This document shows, piece after piece, positions 35,526 to 44,892 of a DNA stretch of 64,000 nucleotides. Positions within the stretch are counted from its first letter, which is position 1. Each line of letters starts with the position of its first letter. The stretch is taken from contig NZ_NFVA01000031.1 of assembly GCF_002264395.1 (NCBI RefSeq), positions 1 to 64,000 on the forward strand, in the 5' to 3' direction. The stretch is from Paenibacillus sp. VTT E-133291 (GTDB lineage: Bacteria > Bacillota > Bacilli > Paenibacillales > Paenibacillaceae). The notes under the pieces were generated by a model, which saw nothing but the letters and a program-made list of their open reading frames with translations, did no database searches and was not told the origin of the DNA. A program made the position numbers and the translations under genes.

Positions 35526-36890
35526 ATGAAAAAGAAATTATTATCCGTGCTTATGATCTCATCAATGGCGTTGTCACTCACCGCATGCGGTGGAAATGCG
35601 AAAACAAATAATGCAGGAGCGACAAATGCGCCTGACACTGGTGGAAATAAGGAGCCTGCAGCAGAGAAGGTTACGCTGAAGCTGAGCACCTGGCAGACAG
35701 AAGCTAAAGCGAAGTGGAGCACGATTATCGCAGAGTTTGAGAAGGCGCATCCCGACATTCATGTAGAAGTGGATCTGCTAAATGAAAAAGGCGACTCTGT
35801 TGCCTCCATGCAGAAGCTGGATTTGATGGCCGCTGCAAGTGACCCGCTGGATATTGTCGAATTGCCGTATACCAACTATTCGCAGCGCGCAGATATCGGT
35901 GTGTTAGCACCGATGGACGAATATATTCAGAAAGAAGGGTATAAGCTCTCCGATGAATATCTAGTGGATACTACGGTCAATGGCAAAGTCTATGCGTTAC
36001 CGTCATCTATGCAGCGCTGGTTCGTGCTTCTTAACAAAGAAATGCTAGATGAGGCGGGCCTGCCGGTTCCGACCGACTGGACTTGGGCGGATTTCGAAGA
36101 GTATGCCAAGAAATTGACTAAGGGTGAGGGTGCAACGAAGCGTTTTGGCGCATATCTGCATAATTGGCCGGATTATTTCCAGCTCCAGCTAATGAGTAAA
36201 CCAGAGGATAATACTTTCCTGAAATCTGACGGAACCTCCAATGCCCTGGACCCGCAATTTAAGGCTAATCTGCAGATGATGAAGAAAATGATGTACGAAG
36301 ATAAGAGTGCTACTCCTTACGAGGATATTATTTCGCAGAAGCTTGCCTACCGGAATCAGTATTTTAACGGTTTAGCAGCGATGCTTCCGATGGGTGACTG
36401 GATGGTTGCGGAATCGGGTGGAACGGATGCCATTCCAGCAACTTTCGTTACCGCGTTTGCGCCGATCCCTCGACTGGATAGTGAGAGCAAACATTACTCA
36501 CCTGTTCAGCCAACCTATATGGGGATAGCTGCTAAATCCAAGCATAAGGAAGCTGCTTACACCTTTGTACGCTGGTATACCTCAGAAGGGCTGGAAATCG
36601 GCGGACGTGTCTTCTCTGGCTGGGCGAAATCGGACACGAACAAATTGGTCGATACGATTGTAAGTGGTTCTAAGGATCCATCTAAGATAGATGTTGATTC
36701 ATTGAAATTTACAATGGAGAACTCGAATCCTGGTGCGACGCAAGTTCCGGCTAAATATGCGGATGAAGCTAAGAACAACGTTATTCCAGAAGCGGAGATG
36801 TATCTCCTTGGCCAACAGGATCTGGATGTCACTGTTACCAATATCGATAAGAAAATTTCGGAGGTCGTTCAGAACAACAGCGGAAAGTAG
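35526..36890 (+). CDS. Sugar-binding lipoprotein (family 1 extracellular solute-binding protein)
   Basis: 454 residues from the ATG at 35526, preceded by AGGAGGG; the frame opens at 35445 without a usable site. Lipobox LSLTAC with C21, then an Ala/Asn/Gly linker and an MalE-like fold (DPLDIVELPYTNYSQRADIG, APMDEYI). It captures the sugar for the two permeases upstream. A 139-bp gap separates it from them. Confidence 0.93.
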   Translation: MKKKLLSVLMISSMALSLTACGGNAKTNNAGATNAPDTGGNKEPAAEKVTLKLSTWQTEAKAKWSTIIAEFEKAHPDIHVEVDLLNEKGDSVASMQKLDLMAAASDPLDIVELPYTNYSQRADIGVLAPMDEYIQKEGYKLSDEYLVDTTVNGKVYALPSSMQRWFVLLNKEMLDEAGLPVPTDWTWADFEEYAKKLTKGEGATKRFGAYLHNWPDYFQLQLMSKPEDNTFLKSDGTSNALDPQFKANLQMMKKMMYEDKSATPYEDIISQKLAYRNQYFNGLAAMLPMGDWMVAESGGTDAIPATFVTAFAPIPRLDSESKHYSPVQPTYMGIAAKSKHKEAAYTFVRWYTSEGLEIGGRVFSGWAKSDTNKLVDTIVSGSKDPSKIDVDSLKFTMENSNPGATQVPAKYADEAKNNVIPEAEMYLLGQQDLDVTVTNIDKKISEVVQNNSGK

Positions 36891-36932
36891 GCGGAGACTG
36901 ATTGTACGCTTCCCCAAGGGGGCTTATAATGT

Positions 36933-36958
36933 GGGGGCAGGAAAGCATTTCTGCCTCC
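36933..36958 (+). promoter_or_regulatory. Intercistronic hairpin between lipoprotein and kinase genes
   Basis: GGGGGCAG (36933-36940) pairs with CTGCCTCC (36951-36958) with one G-T, and further A/T pairing inside. No T run follows. It may stabilise the 5' mRNA or reduce read-through into the kinase gene. Confidence 0.45.
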
Positions 36959-36995
36959 TGCTCCAAATTTAAAACAGATATGGGGCCTGTCATCC

Positions 36996-38795
36996 GTGTT
37001 TAGAAAGCATCAATCACTTCGAATGAAACTTGTCTGGTCTTCAATGATCTGCGTACTGATCCCGCTAGTCTGCATTTACATGGTTACAGATTACTTAACC
37101 CGGGATCTGATTTTGGAGAAGGCCGTTGGCAGCGCAAGAGAGTCTCTCAATGCGTCCAGTGCCAATATGAATGCCATTTTTGAACAAACGCTGGAGCAGT
37201 CCAATTTTGTGCTTCAGAACAGCGAAATTAGGCAGATGATGTCTGCTGATCCAGAGACACTCCGTTCAGCGAAGCATATCATCCAGTATAACCGTATGTC
37301 ACGGATGCTGGATGATATGTTCGTTCTGACAGAATATTTGAAAGTAACGCTAATCGGAAAGAATGGATTTATTTATACCAGCTATCCTTATAGTGACTTT
37401 AATCCTTCAACCTTTTATAACGAGCAGTGGATGTCGCTTCTGAAAAAAATTCAACCGATCTCGACCTATTGGAAAGCGGAACACGATACTTACTATAATT
37501 ACTCGGATAAGAGTTCAGTGGATTGGGTAACCATTGCAAGACCCATTCAATCAACCTCCAGCAGCACGATCGGATATATGATTATCAACATCAATGAGCG
37601 CAAACTCCGCCCTTACCTGAACAATGACAATGGCAAAGAGATGATGCTTTTGGATGACAAGGGAACTGTAGTCTCGCATGCTGACAAGGCCCGAATAGGT
37701 GAAACGATGACGTGGCGGAAAAAGGATGGCGAGCTTGATACTGTCGAAATTAACGGGGAGAAATTCTTATATGTAGACCAGGAACTGAGCAGTAACAAAT
37801 GGCGGATGGTAAGCATTATTCCATTGAAGGATGCCTTATCGAAGAATAAGCAGATTTTATTTATCAGCTTAGCCGTGCAAATTCTATTCTTTACCTTGTT
37901 TTCCGTTCTCTTAACTGTTCTAATCTCTAAGCTGACTCAGCCCATCGTGAAATTAAGTGCTTTTGTAAAGCGAATAGGCCGTGGTCAATTGGATGAACGT
38001 TCACTAATTCGTGGGAATAATGAGGCGGCACAGCTGGCCCGTACCATTGACCAAATGCTAGATCGAATCGAGTCCATGATTGAACAGATCACCTATGAGC
38101 AAACAGGAAAAAGAAAAGCTGAACTGGAAATGCTGCAGGCACAGATCAATCCGCACTTTATGTTTAATCTGTTGAATTCGATCCGGTTAAATATTCTGAT
38201 GCAAGGAGACAAGGAGAACGCCGAGTTGATTGGTTCGTTGTCGTCTTTGCTCCGTATGACCTTTAACAGAGACAATGAGTTTATCCCGCTTCGTGAGGAG
38301 ACAGATACGATATCTCATTATGTGACTTTGATGAATTTTCGCCATGCCAATCAGGTCAGGCTGGAAATGGATTTAGCAGATGGAACTGCTGAAGCACTGG
38401 TGCCTCGGTTTATGATTCAGCCTATGATCGAGAATGCGATCATCCATGGTTTCGAGCAATTTGGTGGTGAGATCTTTATTGAAGCTCATATTGTGGCAAC
38501 TTCGGGAATGCTGGTTATCACGATTAAGGATAATGGCATCGGCATGTCAGCGGAGAATTTAACAAGACTTCGTGAAACCGCATACAGCAGCGAGCAAATT
38601 GCAGATGAGGACAGAAGAGGGTTCTCCGGCATAGGCTTACGCAATGTGGCCCAACGCCTCAGTATGATTTACGGCGCTGCTTTCAAGCTGAATATTCAAA
38701 GCGAACCTGATGTAGGGACGGAAATTTGTTTGGAGTTTCCTCTGGATGATGGAAAGGTGGGTGTGGTGAATGCTGACGGCAATTTTGGTGGATGA
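36996..38795 (+). CDS. YesM-like sensor histidine kinase
   Basis: 599 residues, GTG start without a strong RBS. First helix about 10-30, extracellular sensor, second helix about 285-308 (LFISLAVQILFFTLFSVLLT), HAMP, then QAQINPHFMFNLLNSI with the phosphorylated histidine and HATPase motifs ENAIIHGFEQFG, DNGIGM, GFSGIGLRN. It overlaps the response regulator gene by 26 bp. It probably senses the imported sugar, possibly through the lipoprotein encoded upstream. Confidence 0.93.
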   Translation: MFRKHQSLRMKLVWSSMICVLIPLVCIYMVTDYLTRDLILEKAVGSARESLNASSANMNAIFEQTLEQSNFVLQNSEIRQMMSADPETLRSAKHIIQYNRMSRMLDDMFVLTEYLKVTLIGKNGFIYTSYPYSDFNPSTFYNEQWMSLLKKIQPISTYWKAEHDTYYNYSDKSSVDWVTIARPIQSTSSSTIGYMIININERKLRPYLNNDNGKEMMLLDDKGTVVSHADKARIGETMTWRKKDGELDTVEINGEKFLYVDQELSSNKWRMVSIIPLKDALSKNKQILFISLAVQILFFTLFSVLLTVLISKLTQPIVKLSAFVKRIGRGQLDERSLIRGNNEAAQLARTIDQMLDRIESMIEQITYEQTGKRKAELEMLQAQINPHFMFNLLNSIRLNILMQGDKENAELIGSLSSLLRMTFNRDNEFIPLREETDTISHYVTLMNFRHANQVRLEMDLADGTAEALVPRFMIQPMIENAIIHGFEQFGGEIFIEAHIVATSGMLVITIKDNGIGMSAENLTRLRETAYSSEQIADEDRRGFSGIGLRNVAQRLSMIYGAAFKLNIQSEPDVGTEICLEFPLDDGKVGVVNADGNFGG

Positions 38796-40368
38796 TGACT
38801 ATCCGGTGATCCGTTATTTGTCGCAGGCTGTGCCTTGGAGTGAGCTCGGGATTGAACTCATAGGGTGTTATTATAGCGGTCTCGAGGCTTGGGAAAAAGC
38901 ACAGCAGAATCCACCGGATCTGATTATTACCGATATTGGAATGCCCAAGATGAACGGACTAGAGATGCTTGAGAAATTCAGAGCGGTGAACCCTGGAATC
39001 CGTGCGATCATTCTCTCCTGCCACAACGAATTCAAGTACGCTCAGCAGGCACTTAAGCTTAACGTGGGGGAATATATTTTAAAGGAATCTCTGGATATCG
39101 ATCAGCTGCAGCATGCCCTTAGAACCCTTGTAACGGAAGTGGGCCTGAACAGGCAGCGGCATACGGAGATGCTGGTATATAAGCAAAAACAGTCTCAAAA
39201 CCGCGCCGCGCTGAAGGAAAAGTTTCTAAAAGATACCTTGTACCAGTCCTGGGACAAGGAGGCTTGGATCGAGCAAGCCCGGTCAAACGGAATTATGATC
39301 CATGCTAAGAACTATATTCCGGTGCTTATTGTGATTAACCGCCCTGAGGAAGTTTCGAGGGTACGCCGAATGAGTGAATATACGATTTCTTTTGCAGTTG
39401 AGAATATCATGCAGGAAGTGCTTGAGGCTGATCACAGTCTGTTTATTTCGAGATATAGTCATAAGGAAATTGTCATTCTTTTTTGCAGTGACAAGCCTTC
39501 TAAAGACCACCAAGTGATCTATCATTCAATGCAAAATGCAGCTGCAGCCGTGCAAAAATATCTTAAGCTGTCTGTCTCCTGCCTATTTGGCGCTGAGGCG
39601 CGCAGTCCTGAAGAAATTCGTGGGACATTACAGCGGATGCTAAGGGAGAAGACCCAACGCTTTTATCTGCCAACAGCAGGAATTCACCGTTTTGAAGAGA
39701 TTTGCTTTTCAAAGGAAGATATTTATGCCCAATATGGAAGCATTTACGCTGTTATCAATGATGATATTGCCTTGAACAGGGAAATAGAGCTTCGTGTTCA
39801 TATCAAGGAATGGAGAGAATGGGTGGCCTCGCAAAAGTTCCATCCCAATGAAGTTAAGGAATGTGTGCTCCGCTTGCTGATGGACTTGCAAATGAAGACG
39901 AAACAGCTGTTGCAATCTCCATTGCCTATGGCTGAAGAGAAGCTGTTTAATGTGGTGGGTGACATTGAAACCCTGGAGCATTTGGAAGATTGGCTGGTTC
40001 AGTACTTGGAGGAATTAGCACGGAAAATAAGTATGTTCTCCATCAAGTCCAAACGGAGTGAGGTCATCAAAGCCCAGCAGTTCGTGATTAGTCATGTAAC
40101 GGAGAAAATAACGCTAGAGGACATGGCAGGACGCTTGAACTTGAATGCCAGCTATTTCAGTCGCCTCTTCAAAAGGGAAACGAACCAGAATTTCATTGAA
40201 TATGTAAATATGCTAAAGCTTCAGAAGGCAAAAGAACTGCTTAATCAGTCTGGAAAGACTGTAGAAGAGATTTCCGAATATCTGGGATATGCGAACAAAA
40301 GTTATTTCATCAAGCTGTTTAAGCGAGAAATGGGCATGCGGCCTAGTGAATATGCGGCTTGGCATTGA
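38770..40368 (+). CDS. YesN-like response regulator with AraC-type DNA-binding domain
   Basis: 532 residues. Receiver with D8-D10, phosphoacceptor D55 (IITDIGMP) and a conserved lysine in YILKES, where Pro normally follows the Lys. A long linker leads to two helix-turn-helix units (about 430-532) with LNLNASYFSRLFKRETNQNF and YANKSYFIKLFKREMGMRPSEY. Cognate partner of the overlapping kinase; probable activator of this operon. Confidence 0.93.
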   Translation: MLTAILVDDDYPVIRYLSQAVPWSELGIELIGCYYSGLEAWEKAQQNPPDLIITDIGMPKMNGLEMLEKFRAVNPGIRAIILSCHNEFKYAQQALKLNVGEYILKESLDIDQLQHALRTLVTEVGLNRQRHTEMLVYKQKQSQNRAALKEKFLKDTLYQSWDKEAWIEQARSNGIMIHAKNYIPVLIVINRPEEVSRVRRMSEYTISFAVENIMQEVLEADHSLFISRYSHKEIVILFCSDKPSKDHQVIYHSMQNAAAAVQKYLKLSVSCLFGAEARSPEEIRGTLQRMLREKTQRFYLPTAGIHRFEEICFSKEDIYAQYGSIYAVINDDIALNREIELRVHIKEWREWVASQKFHPNEVKECVLRLLMDLQMKTKQLLQSPLPMAEEKLFNVVGDIETLEHLEDWLVQYLEELARKISMFSIKSKRSEVIKAQQFVISHVTEKITLEDMAGRLNLNASYFSRLFKRETNQNFIEYVNMLKLQKAKELLNQSGKTVEEISEYLGYANKSYFIKLFKREMGMRPSEYAAWH

Positions 40369-40393
40369 GTTTGGATTGGGAGGGACCATTACT

Positions 40394-42259
40394 GTGGAAC
40401 TGAAGGGTACTAAAAATGAATTACAGCTGTTCTTAAATGATCTGTATGCTCCGCTAGAGCAACGATTTACTGCTGGTCATGCAGGAATCGAGATGGGAGC
40501 TACAGGATCTATATATAATGAAGCGACTGCGCTTATGGAAGCCTTTGCCCGTCCTTTATGGGGGCTTGTTCCCCATGCCAGCGGTGGAGGAGAAAGTGCG
40601 CTCTGGCCGATGTTTCTAGAGGGGATCATTAACGGGACTGACCCGGAGCATGAAGAATATTGGGGTGAATTCTCGACCAAAGACCAGCGTATGGTGGAAC
40701 AAGCCGTCCTGGGACTGGGGCTTGCTCTTGCGCCGCATAAGCTGTGGGAACCATTGAGTGATGTTCAGAAAATGCAGGTATATAACTGGTTGAACCAGAT
40801 CAATCATGTGGATCGCTCGAATCCGAATAACTGGCTGATGTTCACGGTTCTTGTCAATGTGGGCTTTAAGAAAGTCGGATTGCCCTACGATCAAGAGATC
40901 ATGGATGATTATCTGGAGAAGATTGACACCTACTACTTGAGTGATGGATGGTATTCCGATGGGCTGACCGATCAGAGAGACTATTATATTGCTTTTGCTA
41001 TGCATTATTATACGCTGATATATGCTAAATTGATGGCGGAGGATGATCCTCAGAGGGCTGCAGTTTACCGGGAAAGATCCGCACAATTTGCCAAGGATTT
41101 TATGTATTGGTTTGCTGAGGACGGAAGTGCGATTCCTTTCGGACGTAGTCTGACCTATCGTTTTGCACAGGTCTCTTTCTGGAGTGCGCTGGTGTATGCC
41201 GAGGTGCTTCCTTTCTCATATGGCGTTCTCAAAGGAATTATAATGCGCCATTTTCGTTGGTGGTTTGAGAAGCCTATTGTGGGAATAGACGGATTACTAA
41301 GTATCGGATATGCTTACCCGAATCTGGTAATGACGGAGAACTACAATGCCCCCGGATCACCGTATTGGGCCTTTAAAGCTAATCTCATTCTAGCCTTGCC
41401 GGACGATCATCCTTTCTGGCAGGCAGAGGAAGAGCCGCTACCTGAATTGAAAGAGCTACGGGCTCTCCAAGAGGCGCGTATGCTGGTGAGTCGTCCGGAA
41501 GGAAATAAGCATGTTATTGCCTATACCTCTGGTCAGATGGCGAACTTTGATATGGCCCATAGCGCAGCTAAATATTCCAAGTTTGCTTACTCTACGCTGT
41601 TCGGCTTTAGTGTACCGAAGGCGGGTTACGGGTTGGTTCAAGGCGCTTACGACTCTACGCTGGCACTGTGCGAATGCGATGAACATTACCGGGTACGCAG
41701 ATTTTGTGAAATGTGGGAAATTGGAGAGCGTTATGTATATTCCCGCTGGCATCCCTGGAGTGATGTACAAGTGGAGACATGGATTATTCCGGCAGGTTTA
41801 TGGCATGTCCGTATTCACAGCATTCATAGTGCCCGGCATCTAGATCTAGCAGAAGGTGGATTTGCTATTGGCCAGTCTGCTGGCTTCTCACGTAGTGAAC
41901 GGGAAATCATTAATGTAACTAACACGGCCGTTTCCGTGCAAATGCCTTGGGGAATAAGTGCTATACATATGCTAAACGGCTTTGACCGGGCAGAGTGCGT
42001 GTATCCTGAACCCAATACCAACCTGCTGAAGCCGCGGACACTTCTTCCTAGCTTGTGTACTCGATTGGAGCCCGGAGATCAGGTATTGATGTCTGCTGTC
42101 TTCGGAGCAACGAATACGCCAGAGAACCAGTCAGCACTAGCTTTGCCACCAATTATTAAGCAGCATTCGGATGGAAGGATTTCTGTATACGATTCCTGTA
42201 ACGGTGAACTGCTCTATACTGCTGACTTATCGGAAAGGAGAAACAAAGATGTGGAATAA
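40394..42259 (+). CDS. DUF2264 family protein, probable carbohydrate-active enzyme
   Basis: About 621 residues. The frame opens at 40289 inside the regulator gene, but GGGAGGG at 40378-40384 fits the GTG at 40394. The N-terminal part (EAFARPLWGLVPHASGG, SNPNNWLMFTVLVNVG, YSDGLTDQRDYY) is the DUF2264 helical-barrel signature; the C-terminal part is beta-rich, a layout shared with several polysaccharide hydrolases and lyases. No signal peptide. With GH88 next to it, a role on uronic-acid-containing oligosaccharides is likely; I recall beta-glucuronidase activity being reported for related proteins but cannot verify it. Confidence 0.88.
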   Translation: MELKGTKNELQLFLNDLYAPLEQRFTAGHAGIEMGATGSIYNEATALMEAFARPLWGLVPHASGGGESALWPMFLEGIINGTDPEHEEYWGEFSTKDQRMVEQAVLGLGLALAPHKLWEPLSDVQKMQVYNWLNQINHVDRSNPNNWLMFTVLVNVGFKKVGLPYDQEIMDDYLEKIDTYYLSDGWYSDGLTDQRDYYIAFAMHYYTLIYAKLMAEDDPQRAAVYRERSAQFAKDFMYWFAEDGSAIPFGRSLTYRFAQVSFWSALVYAEVLPFSYGVLKGIIMRHFRWWFEKPIVGIDGLLSIGYAYPNLVMTENYNAPGSPYWAFKANLILALPDDHPFWQAEEEPLPELKELRALQEARMLVSRPEGNKHVIAYTSGQMANFDMAHSAAKYSKFAYSTLFGFSVPKAGYGLVQGAYDSTLALCECDEHYRVRRFCEMWEIGERYVYSRWHPWSDVQVETWIIPAGLWHVRIHSIHSARHLDLAEGGFAIGQSAGFSRSEREIINVTNTAVSVQMPWGISAIHMLNGFDRAECVYPEPNTNLLKPRTLLPSLCTRLEPGDQVLMSAVFGATNTPENQSALALPPIIKQHSDGRISVYDSCNGELLYTADLSERRNKDVE

Positions 42260-43364
42260 GGCGATTGAGGATGCGATTCACAAAATTAAGAGAAATATTG
42301 CTAACCATCCGGGCAAACTGCCTCATATAGCAGAGGGACAACAGTACGAATGGGGAGACAATGATGATTGGATAGAAGGATTTTATGTAGGGATGATGTG
42401 GCTTGCTTATGAATATAGCAAAGATCCAAGCTATAAGGAGGCGGCAGCCTATTGGTTAGGTGACTTCAAGCATCGTTTGGATCATCATATTGCGCTGGAT
42501 CATCATGATATAGGTTTCTTATATTCACTTACTGCTGTAGCGGAGTGGAAAATAACAGGCAGCGAAGCGGCACGGGCTGTCGGTCTACAAGCTGCGGATA
42601 CGCTATGCAAGCGCTGGCGTGAACCAGCCGGGATTCTTCAGGCATGGGGCTTGGAGAATGACCCGGAAAATGCGGGACGAATTATTATTGATTGCTTGAT
42701 GAATTTGCCGCTGCTGTTCTGGGCGACAGAGGAAACGGGGGACAATCGCTATTATGATATAGCTCTCCAGCATGCGCTAAAGAGTCAGAAATTTCTTGTG
42801 CGCGGCGATGCTTCCTCTTACCATACGTTTTATTTTGATCCGGTCACTGGAAATGCAATTCGTGGAGGAACACATCAAGGCTATGAGGATGGGTCGACTT
42901 GGACACGGGGGCAAGCCTGGGGAATATATGGATTTGCTCTAGCTTATCGTTATACACGAGAGGAAGACTTTCTTAATACCTCTAAAAGTCTGGCCCATTA
43001 CTTTATCAGCCATCTTCCAGAGGATAATGTGGCGTATTGGGATTTTGATGTGCCAGTGGAAGCGGGTACGCCTCGCGACAGCTCGGCTTCGGCCATTGCG
43101 GCTTCCGGTCTAATAGAGCTGCTGGATCTTCTAGATGCAGATGACCCGGATCGCGCTATTTATGAAGATGCCTTACTCCGCAGCATGAAATCCTTGGTGG
43201 GACATTATGCGACCTCTGGAAATCCGGAGGCGGAGGGGCTTCTAAAGCATGGTTCTTATCATGTCAGAGGTGGACGTGTGCCGGATGGTCACATGATTTG
43301 GGGAGACTATTATTATTTGGAAGCACTGATCCGTATGCAGACCGGAATCCGCGGGTATTGGTAG
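42249..43364 (+). CDS. GH88 unsaturated glucuronyl hydrolase
   Basis: 371 residues from the ATG at 42249, preceded by AAAGGAG; overlaps the DUF2264 gene by 11 bp. Catalytic aspartates D87 (LDHHDIGF) and D148 (IIIDCLMN) fall within one residue of D88/D149 of the Bacillus GL1 enzyme. SYHTFYFDP and GYEDGSTWTRGQAWGIYGF match GH88 rather than GH105. It hydrates the 4,5-unsaturated uronic acid left by polysaccharide lyases, releasing the rest of the oligosaccharide. No lyase is encoded in the window. Confidence 0.94.
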   Translation: MWNKAIEDAIHKIKRNIANHPGKLPHIAEGQQYEWGDNDDWIEGFYVGMMWLAYEYSKDPSYKEAAAYWLGDFKHRLDHHIALDHHDIGFLYSLTAVAEWKITGSEAARAVGLQAADTLCKRWREPAGILQAWGLENDPENAGRIIIDCLMNLPLLFWATEETGDNRYYDIALQHALKSQKFLVRGDASSYHTFYFDPVTGNAIRGGTHQGYEDGSTWTRGQAWGIYGFALAYRYTREEDFLNTSKSLAHYFISHLPEDNVAYWDFDVPVEAGTPRDSSASAIAASGLIELLDLLDADDPDRAIYEDALLRSMKSLVGHYATSGNPEAEGLLKHGSYHVRGGRVPDGHMIWGDYYYLEALIRMQTGIRGYW

Positions 43365-43437
43365 TAGATGAATGGAACAACGGTTCATTCACGTAGTGAC
43401 CACAACGAGCGTCAACATACATCCTAATCTGAAAATA

Positions 43438-43486
43438 AAGGGAGAGTTCCACAGCCGTTTCATGGCTTGTGGGACTCTCCCTTTTT
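43438..43486. terminator. Bidirectional intrinsic terminator
   Basis: Arms 43438-43453 and 43468... to 43483 pair over 16 bp with one G-T, followed by T5 on the right and with A-rich sequence on the left. It lies between the GH88 gene and the convergent lacI-type gene. Confidence 0.88.
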
Positions 43487-43524
43487 GTGATGTGCGTATA
43501 TTATTCTCCATACAACATTCCTGT

Positions 43525-44547
43525 CTATAAGAACTGATTATGTATTGGATGTTGTGTGGATTCCCTAATGATCAGATGGGTAGGAAGGAGAATTTCTATG
43601 AAAGGCTCCTCGGGATGATCGATGCGCCAGAAGAGCTGTTCTATAGCTTTTCGTCCAAAGTAAGAAAAATCTACATCCATCGTTGTAGTCAAAGGAGTTG
43701 TTATCCGTGATAACTGTCCATTATCAAAGCTCACAATAGATACATCTTGGGGGATCTGATACCCAAGCTTGTACATCACGGAATTGATCAAGAACCCCAA
43801 GCCGTCATTGACACAGAACCAAGCCGTAGGCTGCTCATCCAACTTTTGTACAGCGTTGAACACATCATCCATTTCTTCAATGGCATGATCGAACACCCAT
43901 AATGGGTTGTATTCAATGGCAGATTGGTATAGAGCCAGGCGATAACCTTCTAAACGCTCGTAATAGCTTGGTGAGAATTGAATATTGCCGATGAATCCAA
44001 TACGGGTATGTCCCAATCCAATTAAATGCTGCACCGCTGTATAAGCGGCATAACGATTATTGGTGAGAATACTATCGGCCTTAAGATCAGGGTGATGATG
44101 ATCAATTAACACGGTGGGAATCCCTGTGCCCGTCACTGCTTGAATATACGGGGTCGTAATATGGGACAAAATCAAGATTCCTTCTACAGAAGGATCAAAT
44201 AATATAGGAGGCAGAATCAATTGTTCGGAAGCGTGATGATCAATCGATTGAATAACCATACGCTTATTCCGCTTCGCTGCTTCCTTCTCAATACTCAAAT
44301 AAATTTCTCCAAAAAAATTACGTTTGGAAAATGCAAATTCTGATGCCAAAATGACAAAGGTTCCAGCTTCTTCTTCTGTGCTTTTGCGCCCTCGCGAATA
44401 GGTGTAACCCATTTCATTCGCAGTATCGATAATTAATTGTCTCGTTTCCTCACTCACACCGTCTTTACCGGAAAGAGCCTGAGAAACAGAGTTCTTCGAT
44501 ATATTCAATCGATCGGCGATATCTTGCATTGTCACCTTCACCTTCAT
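43525..44547 (-). CDS. LacI-family transcriptional regulator
   Basis: 340 residues. N-terminal helix-turn-helix VTMQDIADRLNISKNSVSQALSGKDGVSEETRQ with the usual hinge, then a periplasmic-binding-protein-like ligand domain. AAAGGAC precedes the ATG. It is divergent from the importer operon beginning at 44893, whose upstream region holds two TTGTAACG-type palindromes. It should repress that operon until the imported glycoside or a derivative binds. Confidence 0.94.
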   Translation of the reverse strand: MKVKVTMQDIADRLNISKNSVSQALSGKDGVSEETRQLIIDTANEMGYTYSRGRKSTEEEAGTFVILASEFAFSKRNFFGEIYLSIEKEAAKRNKRMVIQSIDHHASEQLILPPILFDPSVEGILILSHITTPYIQAVTGTGIPTVLIDHHHPDLKADSILTNNRYAAYTAVQHLIGLGHTRIGFIGNIQFSPSYYERLEGYRLALYQSAIEYNPLWVFDHAIEEMDDVFNAVQKLDEQPTAWFCVNDGLGFLINSVMYKLGYQIPQDVSIVSFDNGQLSRITTPLTTTMDVDFSYFGRKAIEQLFWRIDHPEEPFIEILLPTHLIIRESTQHPIHNQFL

Positions 44548-44659
44548 GCGAAGATACGTCCTTTCTAATTAGAAGTGTAATGAATATTCTTCCATACTGT
44601 CTCTCATAATACTAAAGATTATGCTGTAAAACTACATTACAACTATAAATTATTTTAAC

Positions 44660-44693
44660 ATTACAAACTATATAAGTAAAGGTAATTTGTAAT
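44660..44693 (+). promoter_or_regulatory. ATTACAAA/TTTGTAAT inverted repeat near lacI-type promoter
   Basis: ATTACAAA (44660-44667) and TTTGTAAT (44686-44693) are complementary half sites 18 bp apart, similar to the halves of the operator palindromes further right. It lies about 110 bp upstream of the regulator start and may allow autoregulation or looping. Confidence 0.4.
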
Positions 44694-44734
44694 GTAATTA
44701 ATTGTGTCTTTTTCATTAACACTCGAATAACAGG

Positions 44735-44830
44735 TTGACATTTTCGCTAAAAACTATAATAATAGCAATTGTAACGCTTACAAAGTTACTTACAGGTATA
44801 TATTTATTAAATTTTGTAACGTTACAAAAT
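44735..44830 (+). promoter_or_regulatory. Promoter with two LacI-type operators
   Basis: TTGACA at 44735-44740 is followed by overlapping -10 candidates in TATAATAATAG (from 44755; spacing 16-17 bp if TAATAA or AATAAT is used). TTGTAACGCTTACAA (44769-44783) sits at the start-site position, and ATTTTGTAACGTTACAAAAT (44811-44830) is a perfect 20-bp palindrome with the central CG usual for LacI-family operators. Their centres are about 45 bp apart. Confidence 0.8.
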
Positions 44831-44892
44831 TATATCTAGGAATTACAAAATGCTGCACTGATGTGCATCGATACTCAGGGAGGGTTTATTTT

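Noticed and set aside
40289..40393. Upstream extension of the DUF2264 protein into the regulator gene
   Set aside because: A strong RBS at 40378-40384 marks the GTG at 40394, and the extension is the regulator sequence in another frame.
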